NCBI GenBank assembly: GCA_003344405.1
Contig: NOWV01000072.1
Location: 248,001 to 312,000, forward strand
Source of the DNA: Trichoplax sp. H2
Taxonomy: Eukaryota > Placozoa > Uniplacotomia > Trichoplacea
DNA: 64,000 nucleotides
Direction of reading: 5' to 3'
Below, piece by piece: positions 1 through 13,390 of this stretch (position 1 is its first letter; each line of letters starts with the position of its first letter). Made by a program: the position numbers and the translations under genes. Under the pieces are notes generated by a model. That model saw only the letters and a program-made list of their open reading frames with translations, had not been told where the DNA came from and searched no databases.

Positions 1-539
1 ATAGTAAAACACTAGCTGTGAATTTTGACGCCGCTACAGTACAGACAGATATTTTTACGCGCGTAAAATATCTCATTCAAGATGCCCTCAGATCATTTAT
101 TTCTACACAGTAATTTTAACGCAGACAACCTATATTAGCATTATGCTTTTGGTACTACTACGAGACGTATTACATAAGTAATCAGGAAGACAAATACAAC
201 AGTTCATTAGTAAACCGTCGTCGACTTTTTTAAGGTATCCAAGAACAATACCCTTCCGTAAAATTTGAAACGGTTGCTATAACAACTTTCGCTCACGTCA
301 TTCTGGGTTCGGAAAAGTATCGTAGAGTACAACATTTAGGCGCGAGTTTTTCAATTTATTTATAAAGTGTGGTAAACTTTTAAATGAAGCCAACGAATGC
401 GATTGCCATTAGAATACAGTACAGTAGTATAATGTGGATAATGGAATACTGTTAGATTGTACAATTGCATACTTGTTTTCGGTATCTTATAGTAATTCCA
501 TTAACGTCAAATTATTTTAATCACACAATCTGGCGATAG
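1..539. other. Upstream flank, no gene recognised
   Basis: The first exon(s) of the SLC34 gene should lie here or before the window. I see no convincing start exon: the only longer candidate, an ATG near 384, stops within about 24 codons and encodes nothing like an SLC34 N-terminus. The stretch is AT-rich with scattered CAGTA motifs. Confidence 0.5.
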
Positions 540-2226
540 AACTCAACAATGTGCAAAGGATACAAAGAGTTTTGTTTTGGATTTTTCGTATCGCTGTCGT
601 TTTGGGGTCGCTTTACCTATTCATCTGTTCTCTGAGTTTGCTGTCAGACTCTTTCAGACTTTTGGGAGGAAAGGCTGCTGGAGAAGCATTGGATTCAGAA
701 GGAATTGTCTCAAATCCGATAGCAGGTTTGATGCTTGGCATTTTAGTTACGGTGCTGGTACAAAGCTCGTCAACCTCAACGTCTATTGTCGTAACCATGG
801 TTGGTGCAGAAAGTAAGTTATACCTTTCTTCAAATATCGTATTGCCAGATACTTAAAACAAATTTTGTATTGTATTTCAGTTCTTACAGTTAGCAACGCA
901 ATTCCTATCATCATGGGTGCAAACATAGGAACTTCTGTTACTAATACGATTGTATCACTGGCACAATCTCCCAATCGCGACGAGTTCCGCCGTGCATTTG
1001 GTGGCGCAACGGTTCATGACATGTTCAACTGGTTAAGTGTCATAGTTTTACTACCCATAGAAATTATCACTCACTATTTATATTGGTTGTCCCTTGCTCT
1101 AACTAGCGGTATCAAAGGAGACAGTAACGCGAAGCAAGATTTATTAAAGGCTCTCACGAGTCCTTTTACTAAGCTTATAATTCAGCTTGATAAAAACGTA
1201 ATTACCAACATAGCCATTGGTCAGAAGGAGTACCTCAACAAAAGCCTAATCAAATCTAGTTGTGGTTCTGTGGTACGAATTGTTCCGATGAATGTTTCAT
1301 CCTTAGTTAATGTTACCAATGAAACGAGTGGGGAAACTACGCTAGAAATGGTCTATGAATCTGTGAATGTTAGCCAAGCTGCTAAGAAGCATTGTAGATT
1401 CCTCTTCGCAAATACTGGCATGAGTGATCCCGTGATAGGGATTATCCTATTAATAGCCTCCGTTGTGCTCCTGTGTGTTTGTCTAATTCTCCTTGTAAAG
1501 TGCTTGCAATCCATGATGAAGGGTCATGTCGCAAAAATTATAAAGAAAACTATCAATGCAGATTTCCCTGGTAGATGGAGTGTTTTGACTGGCTATGTGT
1601 TTATGCTTGTGGGTGCTGGAGTAACAATCATCGTGCAGTCATCTTCCGTTTTCACGTCAACAATTACTCCTTTAGTCGGTATCGGAGTGATAGAATTAGA
1701 TAGAATGTATCCGTTGACATTGGGTTCGAATATCGGTACTACAACAACTGGTGTTCTTGCTGCTTTAGCAACAAAGACAGGATTACATAATGCTATGCAA
1801 ATCGCAATATGTCACCTGTTCTTTAATATTTCTGGAATTCTGGTCTGGTATCCGATACCATTTATGCGCAGAATACCGATAAAATTGGCAAAGTTTATGG
1901 GTAACACTACTGCCAAGTACCGTTGGTTCGCTGTTGCATACTTGGTCTTTATGTTTTTTATCATCCCCGGAGCCATTCTTGGACTATCCTTAGCCGGATG
2001 GTACGTTCTATTGGCCGTTGGTGGTCCTTTCCTACTCTTGCTTATCTTTATAGGTATAATAAATGTATTACAAAAGCGAAAACCCAATCTCCTACCCAAA
2101 GGCCTACAGTCTTGGGACTGGGCGCCAATTTGGTTAAGATCGCTCGAACCGTACGATAGAATATTCTCTAGAATATGTTGCTATTCGAAGCGTTCTAAAC
2201 CAGAAGTTGTAGCATGTGAATTTTAA
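540..2226 (+). CDS. SLC34: Sodium-dependent phosphate cotransporter, SLC34 (NaPi-II) family, 5'-partial
   Basis: A plasma-membrane transporter that couples Na+ to inorganic phosphate uptake. Two exons are visible: 540-812 (acceptor GATAG, donor GTAAGT) and 881-2226 (acceptor TTTCAG). The junction A|TT restores the frame into ILTVSNAIPIIMGANIGTS, the conserved segment after the first repeat. Both inverted-repeat signatures are present: QSSSTSTSIVVTMVG in exon 1 and QSSSVFTSTITPLVGIGV around 1636-1690. Between them lies the expected large extracellular loop with several N-glycosylation sequons (NVSS, NVT, NETS, NVSQ) and two cysteines. At least eight hydrophobic segments follow the usual pattern, and the C-terminus has a CC-containing cytoplasmic tail. 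About 538 residues are visible, against roughly 600-690 in vertebrate members, so the cytoplasmic N-terminus is missing. The ATG at 549 is in another frame, so the start is upstream. A polyA signal lies 24 bp after the stop. Confidence 0.9.
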
Positions 2227-2249
2227 GAATGAGTGTTAAGAATTAGCAC

Positions 2250-2255
2250 AATAAA
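2250..2255 (+). terminator. PolyA signal AATAAA of the SLC34 gene
   Basis: A canonical AATAAA hexamer lies 24 bp downstream of the SLC34 stop codon, in the right orientation. Cleavage is expected 10-30 bp further on. Confidence 0.6.
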
Positions 2256-2259
2256 CGTT

Positions 2260-4379
2260 ATGACACCATGTGTGAGAATTGCCTTTTTTGGTATTTAGGT
2301 TATTTATTAATTTTTATGTTGTCCAAACTTGAAACATCATATCTTATAGATAAATCTGATGATTGTTTTAATCATTTAGTTGTGATTGACATATATATAT
2401 ACATATAAACATATACAGTTAATTTAATTAACTATTGATATCGATAAACTATTAAACCTTGATGTGGTTGTATGCTCAGTGCGTAAATTGCTTTACTATG
2501 TTTGGTAAAGGAAACTTTGAGCTCGAAACCTAGTTACGTCGTAATGAAAATTTATCTTATGTTGCCAAACGTTTATTATGTTAAATATCTAGAAATCATT
2601 GTCTTGATGCCTTTTTTTTTTAAGATATTTAATATTGATCAGTAAATCTGAAATCAACAAAAATTTCGGTCATATGAATCGCGGCTATATCAGCATAGTT
2701 CATCGCATCAGTTCAATATAATCCCAAAATATATATGCAGTAGCGTATATACATATATAGCGTCGGCTGCTTATAAATCGAGTAGACGACGCTGTACGTA
2801 CGAAATTGCGAGATTCTCGCATACTATACTACAATTAGAATCTATGGTCCATGAGATCAATATCCTACGATATTTTTATACCAGTTTTGTACAAATGACC
2901 GTAAGCAGTCGGTTGTCCGGAAATAATGCTTTCCAAATGCTCTTGCTTACTGAAACGATATTCAAATGTAAATTGTATTTTTTAACTTTTAGTAACAATA
3001 AAACTTTCATGCATTGTAATTCATTGTTGTGGTAATCGTGTAACAATTGCAGTGTCTTCAAGTAGACGCATAGTTATTTAATATTTGAGGCCGTCTCAAG
3101 TTACACTGCGTTCACATTATATCAGCAGGGTGGTTGCCTATACCGAATACTTATTGTAGATCAATCTGGATAAAGTTTATGTAGAATCTTTTCACATAGC
3201 TCCATGCTATTTTATACACGTATGCATTATGCCCATCTTGAATATATTAACTTTATTAAACATACAATACTTCAGTACAGTAGTAGTGTTGATTAAATGA
3301 ACATTTAAGTCATGCACTGTTCATGTGAACTTACAGTTCTGTAGTTATTAATTATTATTAATTAAATAATATCTGAAGGCGATCTGGCCAGGCTCAAGCG
3401 ACAAATACTATACTATACACTTACGTTAAAACGAGTATAAATGACCACCTTCATATAAAATTGTACAGCAAATCCTTAAGCAGTAATTATTGTAAATTTA
3501 AAGACCATACGAATAAGGCATCAAAATAGTACACTAAATGGTGTAGTAGATCATCTACTGTAAGAGCGATTTAATAATTGAAGCCTTTTACTTCGTAATG
3601 TAAGTGTACAGTACAATACTGTAATAAAAGATTGGTTAGACCTGAATTTTCTTTTGGCATGGATGCCGTATGGTCTCCTACTGTACACTGAGTGTGCAGT
3701 ATGTTGCCCATTTCTCATCTCCCCAATACAGGCCAAAGCCTAAGTAGCATCAGCAGGATATCATATACAGATTAATGTAACGAGTTATTTTTCTAATTCT
3801 GCAAAGCATATCGACGGCTGAAGCATTTAAATGTTGTAACTAGGACTAGGTTCAAAGTCTAAAATCTCTTGGTTCAGCTATCAAGCTGCGTACATACGTC
3901 TATTCAATTCGTACAACTTAGTTTGGGTAACACTAGAAAAGATCAGACAAAATGGAGAGTAAGAAGTAGAAACTGTTAGTACTCAATTTTAGACTTCTGA
4001 CGTCAGTGACTTTAATTGCATTGCACGAAAAGCTGATTCTGTGATCTGTAATGTATGAAATTTAGAACACTTTGGAGACAGTTAACCGGCAACGTACTGT
4101 CAAATTTACAATTTTTTGTGTCAAGCAAAGGCGTAGTGCTTGGCCAATACAGTAGCTCTCGGCAATTTTGAACATTCTCACTCTGATAAGATACCGTTGA
4201 AGGTATCTTAGGGTGAAAATAATAACCTCTTACGGTATCTCGGAATGTGAATGCTGCTGAATCCATCCAGACCACTGCACAACAGTACAAATAAATATTC
4301 GTTTACGCGTATTATTGTACTGTAATTACAAAAAAAAAATTCTACGGCGCTATGACATCAATCTTGTCAAGACAGTTAC
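2260..4379. other. Intergenic, no gene recognised
   Basis: An AT-rich region with only short random reading frames (at most about 90 codons, no family motifs or splice-bounded exons). There are small ATATAT runs near 2393 and 2730. CAGTAC-type words become more frequent towards the right end. Confidence 0.5.
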
Positions 4380-4945
4380 AGTACCGGACATGTACAGTAC
4401 AGTGTACAGTACAGTACTGTAAGTACTGCATCTCTTCAGAAAGGTCAGCTGGAATGCTACAGTACAGTATACTGCTGTTTTGGCATAGTTTTTCTTCAAA
4501 TGCACAAGTCTGGTAGATGTAGCACTGTGTCAGTAGTCATGGCTATTTTTCTTTACCGTCGAGTCATGGGCTACTCTAAAATTTGATTTCAATCCCTCGC
4601 GGGAGTGCCCTTCCCGTCGTGAATAACAAGGAAGTTGCAAAAAATGTACAGTACAGTACGTTTCTTCTAACGTACTGTACAGTACTATAAAACTCAGGTG
4701 TACAGTACTGTACGGCGTACGCAAGCACATTCAGTACTGTCCCTTACAGTACAGTATACAGTAGTACGTTCAGTTTGTACTGTACATTGAAAATGACCAA
4801 TGAAATACTGTACAGTATTGTGTGCTGCCACCAGGTGGCGATGATCGTCACGTTTCAATACGGAACGCCTGCAGTACTACAGTACAGTACAGTACAGTAC
4901 ACTGTACTATGCACTCTGTGAACTCTACAGTACAGTATACTGTAC
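4380..4945. repeat. CAGTAC/GTACTG palindromic word clusters
   Basis: Dense runs of (TACAG)n and its complement occur at about 4380-4460, 4645-4770 and 4805-4945. Examples are TACAGTACAGTAC and GTACTGTACAGTAC. The word is self-complementary around GTAC, so each cluster can fold back on itself. The same words recur in smaller clusters near 17100, 17535, 52385 and 63205. They sit in the flank just upstream of the SHMT start codon at 5024. Confidence 0.75.
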
Positions 4946-5023
4946 TATGGACTACTAGGCCACAGTCAATAGCATTGACGGTCATTCTAACACCAAAAAT
5001 TGAATGGTAAGGAACCCAGCAGA

Positions 5024-8000
5024 ATGGCCAGTTTTCTGAAAACTACTCGATCCCTCGGCAATTTGGTAGGACAACAGATGATGTTCATGATGAGCTAGTA
5101 TCACTTACAATTAATTGTTTAAGCTAGTGACACTGTTCATTTTTATATTTAAAATGGCAGATGACTAAATCTTATGTTACTTTATTTTTAAAAACAAATT
5201 TGCTGACCAACATTTTCTTTTAATCCATTTAAACTCGTCGGACGCTTTCTGCAGCCAGCCCAAGTGCGAAGTATCCTATTTGCCCGCGGACTACCTGTTC
5301 GTACAGCTTGGACTGGGTTACAGTCTATTTCAGAAGATGACCCAGAACTGTTTGATATCATTCGTAGAGAAAAATCACGCCAGAGAGGAGATTTGGAATT
5401 GATTGCTTCGGAGGTATGATAGCGTCTAAATTTTCAAAACTCAGCCTGGACAACGTTCAAATCCACATGACACATGAGATGCAGTGATAGCTACGGTGCT
5501 GTACTGTACTGTGCCGTACTTTGACATGAAATCTCGAAAATCAACAATGACTGAGCCAGCTAAGCAATGTGAGATAGAGTCAACCTAAAACGATGTAATT
5601 TGCATTGCTAGCTTGGGCATTATGAAGTGAAATATTTTGTGATTTATCTTTTAAAATTGGTTAATTAATTATAGTATGTTCAAAGCACTACTTTACACTG
5701 AAAGGCACTGTAATCATTAATGAATGTGCAGTTGGCTATCATTTGCTTACCATAGTACAATATATTATATATTAAATTGCCATATTTATCATGAACATTC
5801 TTATTCGTTAGATAACATCGGCGATAACTTTATTTTAATTTATAGTCACTTAATTAATCGCTGTCAAATGCGACTAGTTTATTTCAGAAATCAATGCACA
5901 ATGTATCGAAGGGATCCACACTTTCTGTGTTTACGCCTTTTATATTAGTTTTACTGAATCTACACACGCACTGTCTAATACTCGTACAGTACATAGAATT
6001 GTTAGGAAAATTTGTTTACCTCCTAATACGGTGTGCGAATGTTTCTGTTAGGCAGTGGACAAGTAGACTGTCCATTCCAATGGACAGTTTGAACAGCTTT
6101 GGTTGTTAATAGTGTGAGCAACTACGAAAGAGCATATCTTTCTCTCTTTACTGTAATACAAGTCACTGTAGTACTTTTCATGTGACAAAGTCTAGGCTAA
6201 AATTATATAATTCAGCGGCACGTCGCCAGCGTCTAACGATCAAATGCCGCTGGTCGTTCAGTTACAGGTTTTGTACAGAAAAGGCATCACTTGTAGCAGT
6301 GACACGCCGATCATGTAGAGGTAGCTTTATGTATCATCATACTCTTGCTAACGCTTAGTCCTAAATTAATGTTATAGATGTACGAGTATATACAGTATTC
6401 CAATCGATTTAGATTGTGCTTTAAGCCGCTGTGGTGCCGTCAGTAATTATTAAATGTGTACATGCACGGACAATCAGCGAAATGCAGTAATTACGCTATT
6501 CCTATTACTACTGCAATACTGGTAAATGGATAAAACCCTTCACTTTGGACATTAGGTTAATCATAGCAGTAGTTTTACGAGCCTGATTGCCATGGAGCAG
6601 TGGAACAGACAAAGATTTTTAGCTGACTCTTGATTTTTACAATGACTGGTTAAGGCCAGGGTCGGCAATGATATAGAAATATTAATTTACAACCTGTTGC
6701 TTTATTTGAATAGCAAATTAATTAATTCATGGCATTAACTACTATTGAAACCCTGATATTTGTAATGTGTAAGTTGCAATTACAAAAATCGTGATAAAAT
6801 TTCCTTATAAACCGATATGCTGGAAGCAAGCGTAACGTACAGCTGCACACCTTCCTAAATCACGATTAATTTTAGTAACTACTAAGGTAACTTTTAAAAT
6901 ATGAACGTAATGGTGCAGTAATCAGACTGCAGCGTTTTCTGATTAATTCTATATCAGCATAGCTTTAGTGTAGAACCGAATCTTCGGCAGATGTATGCAA
7001 AGGTTTAGCACATGCACACCAATTTTTTGAATGCACAATCCTGATGGATTTATGCTGTATTTCATACGGCACGTGTTTCGATGCCGGCCGTAAATAATAC
7101 AGTTATACCAGCTGTCCATGGACTCCCTTACCACGGAGCTATGTTCTGAGGACCTCTAGTTTATATAGCGCTGTCTAGCGTTAAAGTAGCCCCTCCCTTA
7201 ATTTTTGCCTTATTGTTATACAGACTGCAGTCCGCGGTACAAATACGAGCACAGTACATTACTGTTAGTACGGTACCGAACGCACTATTGCAATTACTAA
7301 TTCGCCAAAGAAGATACAGAATGTTGCTATTACAGAAAAATTATGTTGTACATGTTGTGAAACGAATGTTGATGAGAGTTTTTTACTACTTACACCAACG
7401 TAAATGCACCTAGACCTGATGCTTTCGCAACTTCCTAAACAACAATTGATGTTGACAGAGAATATAGTGTACTGTACAGTGTTTAACTGTATTATATGAT
7501 ATTATTGACCGATCACCATAATGATGTTTTAGTAATAATTTTTATTACTATTTAATGAAGAATTTCACTAGTCGGGCTGTCATGAATGCCCTTGGATCCT
7601 GCTTGACCAATAAATACTCGGAAGGATATCCTGGCCAAAGGTAAGTTTGTATGTAATAAATAAATACAACTGTACTACAGTACTTGTAATCAGCTACAGC
7701 ATTTGTTGTGTGTAGATGGAAGCTTCGAAATTAGTTATATGCATTTTATTACAACATTAATTTCGAGATAAAATGTATGTTATTTTTGTATACGTTTACT
7801 GTTTTGCCTGTTGAAATTATTATTTTACGTTCTAAAAGTACTTCGATTGGCTATAAATTAACAACATCAGATTACTGTAATGTATCATGCATTAATTACT
7901 ATGTACGTTAAGTAATTAAAGCTTAGACTAATTATTAATAAAAAATTATCTAATATAGATATTATGGTGGAAATCAGTGCATTGACGAGATTGAACTTAT

Positions 8001-11000
8001 GTGCCAACGTCGTGCTTTGGAAGCGTACGACCTTGATCCAGAAAAATGGGGAGTTAACGTGCAACCATATTCAGGTAATAGCACCCATAAAGTAACCTCA
8101 TATAAAGAAGCTATCTATTCTATCGTATTCATTCATCATTTAACTGACAATATGTTTGCTTCATGAAAACTCAGGATCACCTGGCAACTTTGCAGTCTAC
8201 ACTGGTTTATTAAAGCCTCATAGTAGAGTTATGGGTCTCGATTTACCTGATGGTGGACAGTAAGTCGTAACCTTTAACGCCGGTTTACGTGAATTATCTA
8301 GTGCACATCTTATGGATCTATTTGAGATGATATTTCTCATATTTTGATCAATAGTTACTAATAACATCGTAAATGTAGTAATACAATAGATTAACATAAG
8401 ATAATATGACATTTTGTTAACACATCGAACGCTCATTCCATAATCTACTTCGTATGGTTATATTTAGTTAACTTATAATTTTAAAACCTTTACAGTTTAA
8501 CTCATGGATTTATGTCAGGAAAAGTCAGAATCTCTGCAACGTCAATTTACTTTGAATCATTGGCTTATCATTCCCACGTAAGTATGACTACTTAAGTTCT
8601 TTTCAGTCTGATATAGAATGGCTCACGATAATGAAGTTATCAATTACTGAATCTTCATACTGCGCGACTGTATAATTTATATAATCGATCTGTCATAATA
8701 TCAAAATCTTTTTCTATTCAAGCAACTCTTTACTTCGAGAATTAGTTAGATTATCCAACTTTTATATGTAATTCTTGCAAGTAGTCAGAAGTAAAAGGCG
8801 GTAAATGGTAAGAAGGCGTGCCATCATCTTCAGCATACTACACTTACAGTAAAATACTTTCTTCAACAATACCTATCTTAGTCACTTGTTAATTATTAAG
8901 CACATGAAATGCTACACGATGTAGATACCGCTTAAATTTAGTGAGGGTCTGATTATATTACGTATATATTAGCTAAAAGAAGAGAACATAATTAGATAAA
9001 TGAAGCGAGTAACGATTTTTCACAATAGTACCGACTAAATCATGTGCTACTTTGGTTACAAACGAATGTAAGAAAAGATAATCTGCATACTAGGTCCATT
9101 AAACAACTTTTGTATATTAAGAAATATAACAAGTTAAATTAATTCTATCTGATGATGGAGTGGGCCCCGAAATCTGGTCGTTAAAAATGTTTTCTACAGC
9201 ATACAAGTAAACGCAGATGTATTTCGCTCCGTTAGATGAATATCAACGGCAATGTGGGTGTTATATTATCAGCAGTATTTAGTTGCTGATTTCTTCAATA
9301 TTTTTCGATCTCATGAATTTAACATTGGTCATTAATGTGAAAATAGTTTTAAGATCTCTTACGCCTGCGTCAGCTCTTCACTCAGACACCATTGTCAGTT
9401 TACAGTTTTACTTGAAAATTATGTCAGCAGCGTATCTGCTGAATCTCTTCTCTGATCTACTATAGCCTGTTATTGCTATAAAGTAATTGCTGATATCAAG
9501 AAGTATTTGCAGCACTACAATGAGTTACAATTATAATCTATTTTAACTCTAGTCTAGTGAATAAAATGTTTTAGGAAAGCTCAGACAATTTTTTTTGTCC
9601 TTTTCCTCATTCCTACTGCTGGTATTGAGTAACTCCGATCAATTCAAATAAATTGACGGCAGACCTGCAGAAAGCATCTGTCTGTCCTGTATAGTGTACA
9701 GTACCTTACTCTATCCACTGTCCAACTGTATACAGTACTATAGTGATGGCGGCATTTCTATCTAATTTGCATAAATCCCATAATAGAAGAAATAGTACCA
9801 AAGCCACTATATAAATCCAATCGAACTTGCATAGTGAGTGAGTTAGGTTAGAAGCTCGCTGTAGGGGCTACATTCGAGTGCTCTTGTACTGATCAATCAT
9901 GATACAGATGCACAATTCGCCCTTGGGAAGGTCTGAGACCAAGGTCGCTTTACGTCTTCCAGACGAAGGCCGCTGTAACAGGCGGGTGGGTCACCAGAAA
10001 TTGGCTTGATGGAGTTTATATCGGTCCAAGACACTACAAGGGATTTATCTCTTTAGTGGAGGCCATGAACTTGCATCATAGTTGAAAAAAGACTCACGAC
10101 CAGCTGAATGAGTTCAATTAGCGAGGTGGCACTTATGTGTTCTAACTCAATTCAGACTACTCTCTGACCTAGCTCGCGTCTTTTTATCGCTAGTAGAACT
10201 TGGTATACTATCGGAATTTTATTCTTAATTTTGCAGTATAGACATTGAAATATTTCAATCGCCTGGATTGATCTGTAGATTTACGCACTAGATAATCATC
10301 ACTCTGTAATAGCTAAAAATGGAAACACTGCATGTAGAAGATATTTACATCGTCGACGTAATAATAGTGATATGATTGGAATAAGGATGTACGCAAAGGT
10401 GTCTTTGTAAATTCTATGCTATCAGAATAATATCATGATGTTTGTTTAAAGAGCCTCTGGTATTCCCGTAAAACCAAGGCTGAATTCAAAAATAGACTAA
10501 AAACCGTTTTACTAATGATCATCTATTTAGTATTTTAATGGTTGATACTAGATCCATGATAACTATCGATGTATTTTATAACTATTCTAGCCGGATACTG
10601 GAGAGGTTGACTACGACGCATTACAAAAGCAAGCGAAAGCATTTGTACCAGAAATGATTATCGCAGGAACCAGTGCCTATTCCAGATTGTTGGACTATCA
10701 AAAATTTCGCGAGGTACCGGCTTCTAAAGTAGATAGAATCACTTAGTTATAGTAACATGTTTATATCAAATAGAATCTTTATTGTTTAATGTACTTGAAA
10801 AGATTCGTCAATATTATGATTACGTAAGCGTTGTAATTAATTTTTGTTAACTTTCTCTCCCTAGATATGTAACGATGTCAAGGCAATTCTCATGGCCGAT
10901 ATGGCACATATTAGCGGCCTTGTTGCAGCTAAGGTATCTCAAGAATATTCTATAGTATCAACATATAGCGTGGAAGTCTCATTGCTTTATCATTATAATC

Positions 11001-12540
11001 ATAGAGAATCTTTTTGAGCTTTCAAAAGTTCGAATGCGTTTCTTACTCTAAGTCAATATTCGTGAAAATGTATTTGTAGGTTGTCCCTAGTCCTTTTGAA
11101 TATGCTGACGTTGTAACAACTACTACTCATAAAACCCTCCGGGGCCCAAGGTAATAAGCCCTTAATGCTTTCAGTTTGATTCGAAGTGACATCATGTATT
11201 CAATTAACATTCCAAATTGATAGATCTGGAATCATTTTCTACCGCCGCGGTGTGAAGGGGGTCGATAAGAAAGGAAATGATATCCTTAAGGAATATTGAC
11301 TTAGTGTTAATAATTATGTTACGTGATAAAGTTGCTGTATCAGACAGGAAGCAGCTTCATAATTGAAGAATTCCTTGACCAAGTTTAAAAATTAAGTATG
11401 ATTATGAAAGCAAGATCAATAAAGCTGTCTTTCCCGGTCTGCAAGGAGGTCCTCACAACAACGTCATAGCTGGTGTTGCAATCGCTCTGAGACAGGTTAA
11501 GTCCCATGAATCAGGACAACAACTACAAATGTGTATACTGAATGGTGACCTTATGACTTGTTTATAACAATATCATTGTTTTAATTGCAGGCTAAAACTC
11601 CAGAATTTGTTGAATACCAGAAACAAGTATTAAAGAATTGTAAAGCCATGGCAAATGCCTTGCTTAATAAAGGATACACACTTATTTCAGGTAGGCAAAA
11701 TTATTAATAGCTACTGTTTTTCTCCATTTTATATGCATGTACATTGTACATTGTTTAGTAAATTAGTTTATGATTTCTTCTATGCAACATTTTGTAACTT
11801 TGCAAGTTATTTTAATTTAAGGTGGTACGGATAATCACCTTATTTTGGTCGACTTAAGACCAAAGGTACGTCTGTCTTTTGCCTTTCGTTAAGTAAAATC
11901 AATGGGATCACTTCAGTTCAAACGTCTAATAAGTTTTATTGATAATATGATTTTAAAAATCTAGGGAGTAGACGGATCCAGAACAGAAAGGGTTCTTGAA
12001 CTTGTCAATATTTCAACGAATAAGAATACTTGCCCTGGTGATAAAAGCGCCCTATTTCCTGGCGGAATGAGACTCGGTAAAAATTATAGCATCAAATTAT
12101 TGCTTTATTTGTACAAGCTACTGGTAATCATCATTTAATACTTTTATCCATTGATCTGACTAGTGGCTTAGCTTAGTGTTGACACGGATTTTTGACAACT
12201 CTTCTAGGAACACCAGCGTTGACATCGAGAGACTTTAAGGAAAAGGACTTTGAACAAGTTGTGGAATTCATTGAGCGTGGCGTACAGATTACTTATGAAG
12301 CAAAGCAAAAAACCGGTTTGTATTTATCTTCACCAATAGGATTTGCTACTGCATGTGAAACCTGATTTCTATATTGCCGTTTTTAGTATGTAATTGCTTT
12401 TGTATTGCTGTTCAGGTACCCTGAAAGAATTCAAGGAGTTCGTTATCAGTGACCCTGATATTACTGCAAAAATTAGTGCTCTTCGTCAAGAAGTGAAAGA
12501 GTTTGCTGAGCAATTTCCTATGCCTGGTCAAGATTACTAA
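5024..12540 (+). CDS. SHMT2: Serine hydroxymethyltransferase, mitochondrial-type leader, 16 exons
   Basis: A PLP enzyme interconverting serine and glycine with tetrahydrofolate/5,10-methylene-THF in one-carbon metabolism. Exons: 5024-5065, 5255-5413, 7561-7640, 7959-8074, 8175-8259, 8496-8577, 10591-10713, 10865-10933, 11080-11150, 11224 to about 11287, 11397-11495, 11591-11690, 11822-11865, 11965-12076, 12208-12315, 12416-12540, about 492 residues. The N-terminus [14 protein letters not shown] plus the Arg-rich start of exon 2 looks like a mitochondrial presequence. Signatures: [70 protein letters not shown] (PLP lysine in HK), [27 protein letters not shown]. Frame is continuous across every junction except exon 10/11, where no GT donor exists and the splice boundary is uncertain. 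Vertebrates have separate cytosolic and mitochondrial genes; the leader decides the SHMT2 call. Confidence 0.93.
11280..11396 (+). promoter_or_regulatory. Non-GT intron of SHMT with U12-like 5' splice site and branch point
   Basis: Between exons 10 and 11 there is no GT or GC donor before the in-frame stop. ATATCCTT at 11280-11287 equals the U12-type AT-AC donor consensus. TTCCTTGAC at 11371-11379 matches the U12 branch motif, with AG 18 nt after the putative branch A (11378). The homologous protein aligns best as GNDIL joined to YDYESKIN, which would splice after CTT (11287) to TAT (11397). A strict AT-AC reading 11280-11379 also keeps the frame, but puts the AC on the branch motif itself. 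Confidence 0.45.
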
Positions 12541-12778
12541 CGTAATATGTTTACCATTACTATAGCAATGTTGATTTCATATTCGCTTACTTGTTTTGAC
12601 AATGCAAGTGTACAACTTTATACATATTGCATGTTGTAATTATATGATGGCATTACGTTTGTAATGTACGCATCATGATAGGATAGATTTTATTTCGCAT
12701 GTCTTTTTATTATCAGTTATCAATGTATTCTTTAAATTGACTTTGCTTTTGCAATGTCTTTCACTAAATTTTAAAATT

Positions 12779-12784
12779 AATAAA
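12779..12784 (+). terminator. PolyA signal AATAAA of the SHMT gene
   Basis: An AATAAA hexamer in the sense orientation, about 240 bp after the SHMT stop. No earlier canonical hexamer was noticed in the 3' UTR. Confidence 0.5.
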
Positions 12785-13103
12785 CTGAGCTCACTACCTT
12801 GTTGTTTGTAGCTTATTTCATGAGCATAATATGAACTGAGTTTGATAGTATGGCTATGTCCGTAATTACAAAGTGCTAAAATCTTCTATTACGTATTGAA
12901 ATATCTTGCAAGTTTATTGTATGGGTTGTAAAACTTTCCCGCCTAGTGAAAATTGTACATCATGCAGACTCTTGTGAGGTAATTGCTTTTACTTCTTGGG
13001 TATTATAATTACGTAGACAGACGTATGTCTAAATATATATACTGATAGTATTGATAGTTTAGTTTCGCACCTACCGATAGTACACTAGTATCGTAAAGAC
13101 ATG

Positions 13104-13390
13104 CCTGATCGTACAAGATTCTGTCGCAAGCCGTCATGATGTATATAGTGTGGCATACGAGTTTAGGCTGTAGCTAATCACTATCATTAATAGTAAAATG
13201 TATAAGATTCTGTCGCAAGCCGTCTTGATGTATACTGTATAGTGTGGCATGCGGAGTTTAGGCTGTAGCTAATCACTATCATTAATAGTAAAATGTACAA
13301 GATTCTGTCGTAAGCCGTCTTGATGTATACTGTATAGTGTGGCATGCGAATTTAGGCCGTAGCTAATCAATATCATTAATAGTAAAAAAG
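13104..13390. repeat. Tandem repeat, three units of about 95 bp
   Basis: Three near-identical copies begin with AAGATTCTGTCGCAAGCCGT, run through GTGTGGCAT and TTTAGGC, and end with CACTATCATTAATAGTAAAA. The units differ by a few substitutions and a short ACTG insertion. The array lies in the SHMT-SLC35B1 intergenic region. No coding potential was seen. Confidence 0.85.
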
